Of a stretch of 64,000 nucleotides of DNA, positions 35,101-43,491 are shown piece after piece (positions within the stretch are counted from its first letter, which is position 1; every line of letters begins with the position of its first letter). Position numbers and translations under genes: made by a program. The stretch lies in NCBI GenBank assembly GCA_903886275.1, contig CAISLN010000074.1, positions 1 through 64,000 on the forward strand. The letters are read 5' to 3'. The notes beneath the pieces are model-generated. The model saw nothing but the letters and a program-made list of their open reading frames with translations. It searched no databases and was not told where the DNA came from. This stretch comes from an uncultured beta proteobacterium. Its GTDB lineage: Bacteria > Pseudomonadota > Gammaproteobacteria > Burkholderiales > Burkholderiaceae_C.

Positions 35101-35479
35101 TGCCCAGGTCGTGCAACAAGCCGGCCATGTCCGCCAATAGGCGAATCAGTTCTCCGCTGTGCCAGTCGTTCTGGTCTTGTTCCCGCAGTACCTTGCGTTG
35201 GGTGCGGTTGGTGGGCACTGCACCTTGGTCATTGAAGTGCGATGCATCGCCCACGGTCCACAGCAGTTCACTGTGGTCCATGCCCCGAATCCAATGACAG
35301 GCCACAGCCGTGTTCTTGCGCGCCGTCTTGCGCAGAAGCTTGCGCAAGGTATCCAGCCCGTCTTTGGTGATGGGGGTTTGCCAGGTGCGGTCGCCACGCC
35401 GTTTGGCAAACTGGTCCAGGATGCGGCGGGTCTCCACAAGGGCACGCTTCTCGCATTGAGAGATCAGCAGAATATTCAA
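32102..35479 (-). CDS. cas3: Type I-F Cas2-Cas3 fusion helicase-nuclease
   Basis: This 1125-residue Cas2-Cas3 fusion has a Cas2-like domain at residues 1 to about 95 (MNILLISQCEKRALVETRR onward). The Cas3 HD nuclease has GLLHDLGKAMQ at about 120-130 and VVSHHRLPVLPF. The superfamily 2 helicase has Walker A MASTGCGKTL, DEAD-like VLDEPDDFD and the late motif QLLGRVRRH. It is recruited by Cascade to unwind and degrade target DNA. The start is TTG at 35479, overlapping the cas1 stop (TTGA), a weak coupled start. The interference residues look intact. Confidence 0.94.
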   Translation of the reverse strand: MNILLISQCEKRALVETRRILDQFAKRRGDRTWQTPITKDGLDTLRKLLRKTARKNTAVACHWIRGMDHSELLWTVGDASHFNDQGAVPTNRTQRKVLREQDQNDWHSGELIRLLADMAGLLHDLGKAMQAFQDRLKGKLSGRNLVRHEWVSLRLLEAFVGGDDDATWLARLSEPSPDDDASWLARLHKDNPQTHNPSPFASLGHAPLAQALGWLVVSHHRLPVLPFGEVFMSGLLQGALMHVEASWNEDEFKKANQETLKPYWTFAQGLPVTTPEWKQRAARLAQRLAGYAGKEQASGLMNNPFVLHLSRLCLMLADHHYSSLELAENGKPAMGRVSIKSANPLVANTRDGGKVNQMLDEHLLGVAQHGAEVARFLPKFEQHLPRLGKHRKLKQRSATERFRWQDKAAEIAASMRLQSEAHGAFIVNMASTGCGKTLANARVMDALADPALGMRCAFAMGLRTLTLQTGQAFRQLLGLDEEDLAIRVGGSANRALFEHFEGLAEAKGSASGQALLEEDGHVLFEGRTDPHPLLQRAVADPEIRKLLLAPILVCTIDHLTPATESQRGGRQIAPMLRLMSGDLVLDEPDDFDLSDLPALTRLVHWAGLLGARVLLSSATLPPALVQGLFEAYAKGRSQFQVNRGVRPAQPGAAAATCCLWIDEFAQRQSLCADPTAFEAEHQNFVRQRAIALAQQEPRRRLELVLLEGLSSRQDEACATLATAILQSVASLHAQHHSLDPQTGKRVSFGLVRMANVEPLISVALALFAQGAPQGLRIHLCVYHSRHPLLIRSAIERQLDSTLKRQQPEAVFSLPTVRERLDASAQDDHLFIVLGSPVTEVGRDHDYDWAVVEPSSVRSLIQLLGRVRRHRAGDCGSTNVHVFTRNLRSFTQPKEAAFRWPGFESHEGAFRLKSHDLRSLLSADELANMDARPRILCPAPDLLRPQERLVHLEHARMRQQMLVQPAAPAPVTGRLSRGPAVPVPQANASSWWKLAPQDALLTGLLQQQQPFRNKAGQREVTLVLLPDDEAEQDVLHQVLEVKQGRSRETLYVDVEKSLRVRLPDTATTGERITPWGGAHYMDELRSLAESMDMPLRRCAERFGTVNVLDNDAGWLSQPVLGFWKRR

Positions 35480-35898
35480 GCTTCGTTTCCTTTGTCAGCC
35501 ATCGCCATCTGGCTGACGCTTGCGGCGGTGCGCTTGAGCACATCGAACATGAAGTCCAGCGCCTCGGTGCGGGTGAGCGCTTCGATACAGGTCTGCCGGA
35601 ATTCCTGCTCGGTGTGACCCTGGCTCGCTGACAAGAATGCCTGGGGCAGGATGACGGCATCCTTGATGAGGTCGGCAATATCAAACACCAGCCCACCCCG
35701 GCGTGTTTTGCCATGCAACACCGCCAGCGCATGCGGCAGGCCCAGCACCCAGGCCGCAGTGGCACCGAGCCCATCGGCTAGGTAATTGCCGTGGTCCAGA
35801 CCACCGTTGACCAGCAGCCTGCAATGCTCAAGGTAGTAGAGGTTGGCGCGCTTGGAGTGAAGGATGGACTTCAAATCCTGGGCTTGGATAGCTTGCAT
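35476..35898 (-). pseudogene. cas1: Type I-F Cas1 with a large internal in-frame deletion
   Basis: Only 140 residues remain, against about 325 in I-F Cas1. Residues 1-31 are the normal N-terminus (LKSILHSKRANLYYLEHCRL, then LVNGG). They join directly to the normal C-terminal part starting LDHGNYLADGL, followed by LHGKTRRGGLVFDIADLIKD and ILPQAFLSA. The join is near 35800. About 190 middle residues are missing, including the region with the catalytic glutamate (E190 in Pseudomonas aeruginosa Cas1); the H and D ligands remain. Integrase activity should be lost. The frame stays open, so a short product may be made and coupling to cas3 is kept. Confidence 0.9.
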
Positions 35899-36289
35899 AT
35901 GGCGTTAGGTCCTGTCATGAAGGGATGGGCTTCATATGGATAGCCAATAGGTATCCGAAGGTGCCTGTGGTGATGGCTTCAATAGCTGCGACCGATTCAA
36001 TCTTCTCCCTTTCGGATTTCAAAGTATGTCCAGCATGCTAGCCGAGCGCCGCAACGAAATAGGCGCTATCGGTATCCTTTCATACCCATTTACCGGTAGT
36101 TGGATAGGACTAAATTTTTCAATAGCCTCTGCTTTTTCGGCAAAGAGGAGTGCGCGGCTGGCTGAGGCAGCAGCGGCACTGCAAACATTCGATACATTTG
36201 CCCCGAATTTTTGCAACAGTCGGATGGCACCATCCCGGCCTGACTGGTCGCGCTGTGCTGGCCAGCTTCTGCCTATAGAAAGTATTTTC
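35899..36289. promoter_or_regulatory. Divergent region cas1/acetate transporter with shared 55-bp element
   Basis: This 391-base region separates the minus-strand cas operon from the plus-strand transporter. An open frame from 36026 runs into the transporter, but its first 88 residues lack the family pattern, so it is treated as leader. At 36179-36233 it holds a 55-bp sequence (starting CTGCAAACATTCGATACATT) that recurs with seven mismatches at 41515-41569, just before the acyl-CoA dehydrogenase. The element contains GCAAA-N11-TTTGC. No clear promoter for cas could be fixed. Confidence 0.55.
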
Positions 36290-36865
36290 ATGTCCCTATC
36301 CAATGGCGTACTGGCCAATCCCGCACCCCTTGGGCTGCTTGGCTTTGGCATGACAACCGTGCTGCTCAATATCCACAATGCAGGCTTTTTTCCGATGACC
36401 AGCATGGTCTTGGCGATGGCTATCTTTTACGGCGGCATTGCGCAGCTGATTGCGGGCGTGCAGGAGTGGAGGGTGGGCAACACCTTTGGGGCGACAGCCT
36501 TTACCTCCTACGGCTGCTTTTGGTTGACGTTGGTGACCCTGATCGCGCTGCCAAAAATGGGCTTTGTGGGCGATAGCGGTGCTTCCATGGCGGCCTATTT
36601 GGGCGTGTGGGGCGTCTTCACTCTGTTCATGTTCATAGGCACCTTGCGTCTGAGTCGCGCTCTGCAAATCATCTTTGGCTCGGCCACTGTGTTGATCTTT
36701 ATGCTGGCCTATGGCAAGGCCACGGGCAACGAAGAGGTGATCCGCCTGGCCGGCTTCGAAGGCATCTTCTGCGGCGCTTCGGCCATGTATGGCGGACTCG
36801 CGCAGATTCTCAACGAACTGTATGGCCGCACCGTTATGCCGCTGGGTGCGCGCAAGGCCAAGTAA
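36290..36865 (+). CDS. satP: Acetate/succinate uptake transporter, GPR1/FUN34/SatP family
   Basis: This 191-residue inner-membrane protein has six predicted helices and opens with the family motif [18 protein letters not shown] (residues 8-25). It contains [21 protein letters not shown] and later [13 protein letters not shown], both standard in the acetate uptake family. It takes up acetate or succinate with protons. The ATG at 36290 gives the usual N-terminus. It is followed by a hybrid histidine kinase in the same direction after 72 bases. The shared upstream element hints at co-control with the acyl-CoA dehydrogenase at 41568. Confidence 0.88.
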   Translation: MSLSNGVLANPAPLGLLGFGMTTVLLNIHNAGFFPMTSMVLAMAIFYGGIAQLIAGVQEWRVGNTFGATAFTSYGCFWLTLVTLIALPKMGFVGDSGASMAAYLGVWGVFTLFMFIGTLRLSRALQIIFGSATVLIFMLAYGKATGNEEVIRLAGFEGIFCGASAMYGGLAQILNELYGRTVMPLGARKAK

Positions 36866-36937
36866 AGCCCGGCCGCCCTGCGCTTGTGGAACAGGCCGGC
36901 GCCCTAGAATGCCCCATTCTGTCGGAGCCCGCCTTTC

Positions 36938-38968
36938 ATGCTTTCCCAATTTCCCACCGATCCACTGAAGACCCATTACCGCCATGAGTTGCTGCAGGCC
37001 GGACTCGACCGGATCGACCAGGGCTTCACGGTGATTGATGGCAGTCTGCGCATCGTGGCCTGGAACAATGCCTTTTTGCGCTTGCTCGATTTCCCTGAGG
37101 ACATGGCGTTTGTGGGCGCCACTTACGAGTCCTTTATGCGCTACAACGCCCAGCGCGGTGAATACGGGCCCGGCGATGTGGAGGAGCTGATTGCCCAGCG
37201 GGTGCGCCAGGCACGCAGCTTTATCCCCCATTACAGCGAGCGGGTGCGCCCGAACGGCCAGATTTTGGCCGTGCGCGATGAGCCCTTGCCCCACAACGGC
37301 TTTGTGACGCTCTACACCGACATCACCGCGAGTCGGCAGTTTGAGCAACAGATCCAGCAGCAAAACGCGGAGCTGGAGTCGCATGTAGCCCAGCGCACCA
37401 TAGAGCTCAAATTCACCAACAAGCGCCTGGTGGTGGCGGACGATGACAACCAGCGCATCACCACCGCCCTGCGCCGCAGCGAAGAAAATTTGCGCCTGAT
37501 CACCGACACCGTGCCGGCACTGATTGGCTACTTTGACCACCAAGAAATCTACGGCTACGTCAACAAGGGCTATTCGGAATGGTTTGGGCTCAGCAAGGAG
37601 GACATGCTGGGGCGCTCCATCCGAGAGGTGGTGGGCGAAGAGGTGTACGGCGAGATTGCGCTCTATTTGCAGCAGGCGCTGCAGGGGCAAAGGGTGAGCT
37701 ACGAATACGCCATGCGCCGCCCCGGTGGGCGGGTGGTGTATGCGCGCAGCGAACTCGTGCCCGAGCTCGATGGCGATGGCCTTGTGGCCGGTTGCTTTGT
37801 GCTGTCGGTCAACATCACCGACCTCAAAAACGCCCAGTCGGAGCTGGTCCATGCGCAAAAAATGGAGGCCATGGGGCAGCTCACCGGCGGGCTGGCGCAC
37901 GACTTCAACAACCTGCTGACGGTGGTGATTGGCAATCTGGTGACGCTGCATGACCGCCACCCCAACGATCCCGATATCGCCGAATTTTTGGCGCCCGCGC
38001 TCAAGGCCTCGCGCCGGGGTGCGGCGCTGATCAAACGCTTGCTGGCCTTTGCCCGCAAGCAGCCGCTGGCGCCGCAGTCTGTGAACATTGCGTACCTGGT
38101 GGCCGACACCATGATTTTGCTCAAGCGCACCTTGCAGGCCGATATCACGGTAAGCGCCGCGTCTATCCATGAGCCGCTCTACGCCATGACCGATGCGCAG
38201 CAACTCGAAAACGCCCTGCTCAACCTGGCGCTCAACGCACGCGATGCCATGCCCCAAGGCGGCGAACTGGCGATCGAGGCCACGCGCCGGCATTTGAGCC
38301 TGGCCCAGGCGGCTGATTTTGATGTCGCCCCCGGCTACTACGTGGCCCTGCGCGTGTCTGACACCGGTGCGGGCATGGACGCCGCCACCCAGGCGCGCGC
38401 CTTCGAGCCCTTCTTCACCACCAAACAGTTTGGCCTGGGCAGTGGCCTGGGCCTGTCGATGGTGTATGGCTTTGCCAAGCAGTCGGGTGGTGGCCTGCGC
38501 ATACAGAGCGAGCTCGGCGAAGGCTGTGCGGTGACGCTGGTGCTGCCCTGTGTGGACGATGGTCTGGAGGCCGAAGCGCTGACCGGCACGCTGCAGCGAT
38601 CGGGCCGGCAGGGCAGGGACTATCCCCTGGTCTTGCTGGTGGAGGACGATCCCGATGTGCGGCGCATCATCCGCTTGCAACTGGTGGGCCTGGGCTACCC
38701 GGTGATAGAGGCAGACCATGCGGCCGATGCCTTGCTGCTCTTGGCCAATGTGCCCACGGTGGGCATCCTGGTCTCCGACCTGGTGATGCCGGGCGGCATG
38801 GACGGGCGCACGCTGTGCCAAGCGGCCAGCCTGAGCGCGCCCCATGTGAAGACCCTGCTGATCAGCGGCTACGAGTCCGCGCCCGATGGTGCACCTGGCC
38901 CGGCGCTGCTGGAAAAGCCCTTTAGCTCGGCCGACCTGCAGCAGGCGCTGGATGGGTTGGGCGTATGA
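36938..38968 (+). CDS. Hybrid sensor histidine kinase with PAS domains and receiver
   Basis: This 676-residue protein has a PAS-like domain (residues 20-130, LDRIDQGFTVIDGSLRIVAW) and a short coiled coil. A second PAS follows (190-300, LITDTVPALIGYFDHQEI), then the dimerisation/phosphoacceptor box GLAHDFNNLLTVV near 325. The HATPase has NALLNLALNARDAM, DTGAGM and GLGSGLGLSMVYGF; the C-terminal receiver has LVEDDPDVR near 560 and the phospho-Asp in LVSDLVMPGG. No transmembrane helix was seen, so it is probably cytoplasmic. The stop overlaps the response regulator start by four bases. The signal is unknown. Confidence 0.9.
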   Translation: MLSQFPTDPLKTHYRHELLQAGLDRIDQGFTVIDGSLRIVAWNNAFLRLLDFPEDMAFVGATYESFMRYNAQRGEYGPGDVEELIAQRVRQARSFIPHYSERVRPNGQILAVRDEPLPHNGFVTLYTDITASRQFEQQIQQQNAELESHVAQRTIELKFTNKRLVVADDDNQRITTALRRSEENLRLITDTVPALIGYFDHQEIYGYVNKGYSEWFGLSKEDMLGRSIREVVGEEVYGEIALYLQQALQGQRVSYEYAMRRPGGRVVYARSELVPELDGDGLVAGCFVLSVNITDLKNAQSELVHAQKMEAMGQLTGGLAHDFNNLLTVVIGNLVTLHDRHPNDPDIAEFLAPALKASRRGAALIKRLLAFARKQPLAPQSVNIAYLVADTMILLKRTLQADITVSAASIHEPLYAMTDAQQLENALLNLALNARDAMPQGGELAIEATRRHLSLAQAADFDVAPGYYVALRVSDTGAGMDAATQARAFEPFFTTKQFGLGSGLGLSMVYGFAKQSGGGLRIQSELGEGCAVTLVLPCVDDGLEAEALTGTLQRSGRQGRDYPLVLLVEDDPDVRRIIRLQLVGLGYPVIEADHAADALLLLANVPTVGILVSDLVMPGGMDGRTLCQAASLSAPHVKTLLISGYESAPDGAPGPALLEKPFSSADLQQALDGLGV

Positions 38969-39693
38969 GCGTTGAACTGTTTCGCCCGGCCGAAGGCGCA
39001 CGCTGCATCTACGTGCTAGACGACGACCTCGATGTCTGCCGCCTGGTGAGCGGCACCCTGCGCGAGTTTGGTTTTGAGACCTCCGAATGCCACAGCGCCG
39101 CAGCCCTGCGCCGGCTCTTGCTGCAGCGTGTGCCCGACCTGTGCATCGTCGATTTGGGCCTGCCCGATGCCGATGGAATGGACGTGGTGCGCGAGCTGCA
39201 AGCGCGCTACGACTGCGGTGTCATGGTGCTCACAGGACGTGGCTATTTGAGCGACCGGGTCATGGGCCTGGAGCTGGGTGCGGACGACTATATTGTCAAA
39301 CCGTTTGAGCCACGCGAACTGGTGGCAAGGGTGCGCAGCATCTTGCGCCGCCACGAGCAGCCCCACTTGCCAGTGGCGCCGGTGCAGGTGGCGGAATTTG
39401 GCGGCTGGCGCTTTCTGTCCGAATCGAACACGCTGCACTCGCCTGGCGGTCAGCAGTGGACGCTGAGCTCCGGCGAGTCGCGCATGTTGCTGCAATTTTT
39501 GCAGCGTCCCAACCGCATTCTGGACCGCGAAAAACTTTGCGGTGAGAGCGACCTCTCGCCGCTGGACCGGGGCGTGGATGTGCGGGTGTCCAGGCTGCGC
39601 CGCAAGCTCGAATCAGACCCCAAACACCCCACCACGATACGCACGGTTTACGGCGCGGGTTATTTGTTCTCGGCCGAGGTCCGCTGGGTTTAG
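38965..39693 (+). CDS. OmpR-family response regulator
   Basis: This 242-residue regulator has a receiver domain with YVLDDDLDVCRLV near residues 15-27, phospho-acceptor Asp in CIVDLGLPDADGM near 57 and the conserved Lys in DYIVKPFEPREL near 112. A winged-helix DNA-binding domain (WTLSSGESRML to VRVSRLRRKLE and TVYGAGYLF) follows. It overlaps the kinase gene (ATGA) and is its probable partner. Targets are unknown; the neighbouring acetate and acyl-CoA genes are candidates. Confidence 0.92.
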   Translation: MSVELFRPAEGARCIYVLDDDLDVCRLVSGTLREFGFETSECHSAAALRRLLLQRVPDLCIVDLGLPDADGMDVVRELQARYDCGVMVLTGRGYLSDRVMGLELGADDYIVKPFEPRELVARVRSILRRHEQPHLPVAPVQVAEFGGWRFLSESNTLHSPGGQQWTLSSGESRMLLQFLQRPNRILDREKLCGESDLSPLDRGVDVRVSRLRRKLESDPKHPTTIRTVYGAGYLFSAEVRWV

Positions 39694-39709
39694 CACTGCA
39701 ACCCGAGAC

Positions 39710-39723
39710 CCGGCCTGGGCCGG
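39710..39723. terminator. Hairpin between convergent genes
   Basis: CCGGCC (39710-39715) and GGCCGG (39718-39723) form a perfect stem between the response regulator stop and the convergent livK stop at 39732. There is no clear T run on either side, so it may be only a weak or Rho-assisted bidirectional terminator. Confidence 0.35.
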
Positions 39724-39731
39724 ATAGGTTC

Positions 39732-40874
39732 TTAGCGAATCACGGCCAGCTCTTCGAGCTTGCCGCCCTTGACCGTGCGCAGGGTCAATGCGCCGGCGTT
39801 GATGTCGCCCCTTTTGTCAAAGGAAATCGGGCCGGTAATGCCCTGGTACTTGGTGGCCGCAAGGGCTGGCAGGTATTTCACCGGGTCGGACGAGCCGGCC
39901 TTGACCATGGCTGCCACCATCAACTGCACGCTGTCATACGCATAGGGCGCGTACATCTGCACATCGGTGCCAAAGCGCTTTTTGAACTTCACTTTGAAGG
40001 CATCCAGCGCGGTCTTGTTCTTGCCCTCTACGCCACCGGCTTCGGCGCAAAACACCTGGTTGTCCGACACGGCGTCGCCGGCCAGCTTGACAAATTCGGC
40101 CGAGCAGATGCCGTCGCCGCCCATGAACTTGACGTTGAGTCCAAGGGACTTCATTTGCCGCATCATCGGGCCGGCCACCGCGTCCATGCCGCCAAAGAAA
40201 ATCAGATCGGGCTTCTTGCCTTTGATGGTGGTCAGGATGGCGTTGAAATCGGCGGCCTTGTCATTGGTGAATTCCTTGGCCACGATCTTTGCGCCGGCTG
40301 CAAGCACGGCCTTGGCAAACTCTTCGGCCACACCCTGCCCATAGGCCGTGCGGTCATCAATCACGGCCACGTTTTTTGCATTGAGCGTATGCACCGCGTA
40401 GCGGCCCAGGGTGCCGCCGAGCTGCGTGTCATCGGCCACCACGCGAAAGGCGGTCTTGAAGCCCTGGCGCGTGTACTTGGGGTTGGTGGCCGAGGGCGAT
40501 ATTTGCGCAATGCCGGCGTCGTTGTAAATGCGTGAGGCGGGAATGGTGGTGCCTGAGTTCATATGGCCCACCACACCGGACACCTTGGAATCGGTCAGCT
40601 TTTGTGCAACGGCCGTGCCCTGCTTGGGGTCAGCCGCATCGTCCTCTGCCATCAGCTTGAGCGTGACCTTTTTGCCGCCTATGCTCAGGCCTGCGGCGTT
40701 GATTTCTTCCACGGCCAACAAGGCACCGTTTTCATTGTCCTTGCCCAGGTGGGCGATGGCGCCGCTGGTGGGCCCCACATGTGCGATGGTGACGATGGCG
40801 TTTTGGGCGATGGCGCCGGCAGCCATGCAGACCAGGGCGGTAGCCGCAGCGAGTGTTGTGTAGGTGTTTTTCAT
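39732..40874 (-). CDS. Branched-chain amino acid ABC transporter substrate-binding protein (LivK-like)
   Basis: This 380-residue periplasmic binding protein has a clear signal peptide (MKNTYTTLAAATALVCMAAG, cleavage after AIA). The Peripla_BP_6 fold has IAHVGPTSGAIAHLGKDNENG, GVVGHMNSGTTIPAS and ISPSATNPKYTRQGF. It binds an amino acid; Leu/Ile/Val is the family default, but a glycine-responsive riboswitch upstream suggests a glycine-related or wider ligand. The ATG at 40874 starts the signal peptide; an upstream ATG at 40913 adds 13 unrelated residues. No permease genes lie beside it, so it would depend on a remote transporter. Confidence 0.9.
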   Translation of the reverse strand: MKNTYTTLAAATALVCMAAGAIAQNAIVTIAHVGPTSGAIAHLGKDNENGALLAVEEINAAGLSIGGKKVTLKLMAEDDAADPKQGTAVAQKLTDSKVSGVVGHMNSGTTIPASRIYNDAGIAQISPSATNPKYTRQGFKTAFRVVADDTQLGGTLGRYAVHTLNAKNVAVIDDRTAYGQGVAEEFAKAVLAAGAKIVAKEFTNDKAADFNAILTTIKGKKPDLIFFGGMDAVAGPMMRQMKSLGLNVKFMGGDGICSAEFVKLAGDAVSDNQVFCAEAGGVEGKNKTALDAFKVKFKKRFGTDVQMYAPYAYDSVQLMVAAMVKAGSSDPVKYLPALAATKYQGITGPISFDKRGDINAGALTLRTVKGGKLEELAVIR

Positions 40875-41188
40875 ATCTATCTTTCCCAGTGTTGTGCCTG
40901 CCCGATGTGGCAAGTCGTTGCAATAAATCAGCTCTGTATGACGCGTTGTGGCTTGCTGCTACCGACGCGTACGCCGGGCCTGAGGCTTTGCTGCACCACG
41001 TTGCCTACCGCTGTCTGCGGTAAGGGCGCGCCGGGGCAAGCCGCCCTCGGCCTGCGCGCAGGCGGTGATGCCGCCGTCTACGACAGCGATGGACTTTTTT
41101 GATGGGGACGGCATGGTTTCAGGTTTCCAAATAGGTCAGACGCAAGCGTAGGGATGCGCACCATGCGCGGCCTACGCCCCCCTGTTTG
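40875..41188 (-). other. Region between riboswitch and livK-like gene
   Basis: This 314-base stretch should be the 5' leader of the LivK-like gene. It contains GC-rich inverted segments around 41020-41075 that could be an expression platform. A 51-codon minus-strand ORF begins at 41112 (MPSPSKKSIAVVDGGITACA); it has no recognisable family. No promoter of its own is obvious. Confidence 0.3.
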
Positions 41189-41256
41189 GTACCTGAGAGT
41201 TTCCGGGGCGGTTGCTCCTTTGGCGCTGTGCGGCTGGGCCTACAGTCTCTCTCGAT
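41189..41256 (-). ncRNA. Glycine riboswitch aptamer
   Basis: Read on the minus strand, the sequence shows the gcvT-type glycine aptamer landmarks in order: GAGAGAGAC, then GCGCCAAAGGAGCAA, then GGAAACTCTCAGG. The first and last strings form the P1 stem. Only one aptamer is evident; a second tandem aptamer was not found. A TACAAT/ATACAT promoter-like stretch lies just upstream (about 41266-41280, minus). The next gene downstream is the LivK-like gene, 314 bases away. Confidence 0.8.
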
Positions 41257-41514
41257 CAGCAATGTATAGATTGTAGGTCCTATACGAGGTGGCTCTGCGG
41301 CACATGGAGACAGGGCGATGGTGATGTTGGTCCTGGAGGCCGGTGCTGCATGGCCGGTGCCCGGCCCTCGGGTTGAAGATCTCTTTCTGCGCCTGAAGGT
41401 CTTTGGTCCTGTGGCCACCGGCCTTGAATAGGCGCCCGGCATTTGGAATTTATATACATCGTCAGGCACCCTGAGGTGGCTTCGCTGAGCTGTCCGAACA
41501 AGGCCTGGTAGGGG

Positions 41515-41569
41515 CTGCAAACATTCGATACATTTGCCGCGAGGTTTGGCAACAGTCTGGTAGCACCAT
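41515..41569 (+). repeat. 55-bp element shared with the satP upstream region
   Basis: This element matches 36179-36233 in 48 of 55 positions, with the first 24 bases identical. It ends in the start codon of the acyl-CoA dehydrogenase. It may be a common operator or leader, or a dispersed repeat. No other copy was noticed in the window. Confidence 0.75.
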
Positions 41570-43358
41570 GCTCGCCATGAACTACCAAGCCCCCCTCCAA
41601 GACATGTTGTTTGCCATGCAAGACCTCGCCGGTCTGTCCAGCGTCAGTGCGCTGCCAGGCTTTGAGGACTACGACCTCGCCACCGCCCAAGCGGTGATGC
41701 AAGAGTCGGCCAAATTCTGCCAAGAGGTGGTGGCCCCTCTGAACCGCGTGGGTGACAAGGACCCCAGCAGCTTCAAGGACGGCGCGGTCAGCACCACGCC
41801 GGGCTTCAAGCAGGCCTTTGCGCAGTATGCACAGGGCGGCTGGCAGGGCGTGATTCACCCCACGCAATATGGCGGCCAGGGCTTTCCCAAGCTGATAGCC
41901 ACCCCCTGCGCCGAGATGCTGCATGCGGCCAGCCTGTCGTTTGCCCTGTGCCCCATGCTGACCGATGGCGCCATTGAAGCGCTGCTGGTGGCAGGCAGCG
42001 AAGCGCTCAAGCGCAAGTATGTGGCCAAGCTCATCAGCGCCGAGTGGACCGGCACCATGAACCTGACCGAGCCGCAGGCTGGCTCCGATCTGGCTGCTGT
42101 GCGCACCAGCGCCCAGCCCCAGGCGGATGGAACCTACAAGGTGTTTGGCACCAAGATTTTCATCACCTATGGTGAACACGATATGGCCGAGAACATCGTG
42201 CACCTGGTGCTGGCCAGAGTGCCGGGTGCGCCCGAGGGCGTCAAGGGCATCTCGCTGTTTTTGGTGCCCAAGTTCATGGTCGGTGACGACGGCGCTCTGG
42301 GCGCGCGCAACGATGTCTGGTGTGTGTCTATCGAACACAAGCTGGGCATCAAGGCCAGCCCCACAGCGGTGCTGCAGTTTGGCGACCATGGCGGCGCTGT
42401 GGGCTATGTGATCGGTGAAGAAAACCGTGGCCTGGAGTACATGTTCATCATGATGAACGCGGCCCGCTTTGCAGTGGGCATGCAGGGCATTGCGGTGGCC
42501 GACCGGGCCTACCAAAAGGCGGTGCGCTTCGCCCATGACCGCGCCCAAAGCCGCGATCTGGCGGGCTCTGCCGGCCCGGTGCCCATCATCAACCATCCCG
42601 ATGTCAAGCGCATGCTGCTGACCATGCGCGCCCATGTCGAGGGCACGCGCGCCCTGGCCTATGTGGCAGCGGCGGCCAGCGATGCTGCCCACCATGCAGA
42701 AGATGAAGCGACCCGCAAAAGCAACCAGGCGGTATATGAATACCTGGTGCCCGTGGTCAAGGGCTTCTCCACCGAAATGTCGGTCGAGATGACCAGCCTG
42801 GGCGTGCAGATTCACGGCGGAATGGGCTTTATCGAAGAGACCGGTGCGGCCCAGCATTACCGCGACGCCCGCATTCTGAGCATCTACGAAGGCACCACCG
42901 CCATCCAGGCCAATGACATCGTGGGCCGCAAGACCCTGCGCGACAAGGGCGCGGTGGCCAAGGAGCTGTGCGCCCGCATCGCCGCCACCGAGCAAGACCT
43001 GGCTGCGCGCGACAACGGCGACTGCAAGGCCATGTTGGCTTCGCTTGCACAGGGGCGTGTGGCCATGCAAGCAGCGGTTGACTTCATCTTGGCCAACGGC
43101 AAGAGCCAGCCCAAGACGGTCTATGCCGGCGCGGTGAACTACCTCAAATTGGTGGGCGTGGTGCTGTGCGGCTGGCAAATGGCGCGCGCGATGCTGGTGG
43201 CGCAGGACAAGTTGGATAGCGACCCCGCGTTCTTCAATGCCAAGGTGATCACGGCGCGCTTTTATGCGGAGTTTGTGCTGACCCAGGCTGCGGGCTTGGC
43301 GCAAAGCATCTGCCAAGGTGGCGAGACCACCAACCGCATGACGCCCGAAATGTTTTGA
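41568..43358 (+). CDS. Acyl-CoA dehydrogenase, long DmdC-like form
   Basis: This 596-residue flavoprotein is longer than classical acyl-CoA dehydrogenases (about 380) and fits the DmdC-like group with a C-terminal extension. Seen are the FAD-site MNLTEPQAGSDL near residue 165, IFITYGEHD, the catalytic-region IYEGTTAIQANDIVGRK near 442 and IHGGMGFIEETGAAQHYRDA. It introduces a 2,3-double bond into an acyl-CoA. The best-known members act on 3-methylmercaptopropionyl-CoA, but the substrate cannot be read here. ATG 41568 or 41577 are both possible. Confidence 0.88.
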   Translation: MLAMNYQAPLQDMLFAMQDLAGLSSVSALPGFEDYDLATAQAVMQESAKFCQEVVAPLNRVGDKDPSSFKDGAVSTTPGFKQAFAQYAQGGWQGVIHPTQYGGQGFPKLIATPCAEMLHAASLSFALCPMLTDGAIEALLVAGSEALKRKYVAKLISAEWTGTMNLTEPQAGSDLAAVRTSAQPQADGTYKVFGTKIFITYGEHDMAENIVHLVLARVPGAPEGVKGISLFLVPKFMVGDDGALGARNDVWCVSIEHKLGIKASPTAVLQFGDHGGAVGYVIGEENRGLEYMFIMMNAARFAVGMQGIAVADRAYQKAVRFAHDRAQSRDLAGSAGPVPIINHPDVKRMLLTMRAHVEGTRALAYVAAAASDAAHHAEDEATRKSNQAVYEYLVPVVKGFSTEMSVEMTSLGVQIHGGMGFIEETGAAQHYRDARILSIYEGTTAIQANDIVGRKTLRDKGAVAKELCARIAATEQDLAARDNGDCKAMLASLAQGRVAMQAAVDFILANGKSQPKTVYAGAVNYLKLVGVVLCGWQMARAMLVAQDKLDSDPAFFNAKVITARFYAEFVLTQAAGLAQSICQGGETTNRMTPEMF

Positions 43359-43491
43359 TGCCCAGGCCCGGATGGCCCGCGCGCAATGGCGACAATAGGG
43401 GCTGGGCCGAGTTCCTGCCCTGCGCTTTGGGCCGGTGCATCCGTCGCCCGCCTCCGCTCATCAACCACCCTTCAACCGATAACAGGCAACT

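Noticed and set aside
36026..36289. N-terminal extension of the acetate transporter frame
   Set aside because: The first 88 residues do not match the family, and the shared 55-bp element lies here. The ATG at 36290 gives the normal protein.
43359..43491. Possible terminator or promoter between acyl-CoA dehydrogenase and CoA-transferase genes
   Set aside because: The GC-rich sequence has no clear stem followed by a T run, and no convincing -10 or -35 was found.
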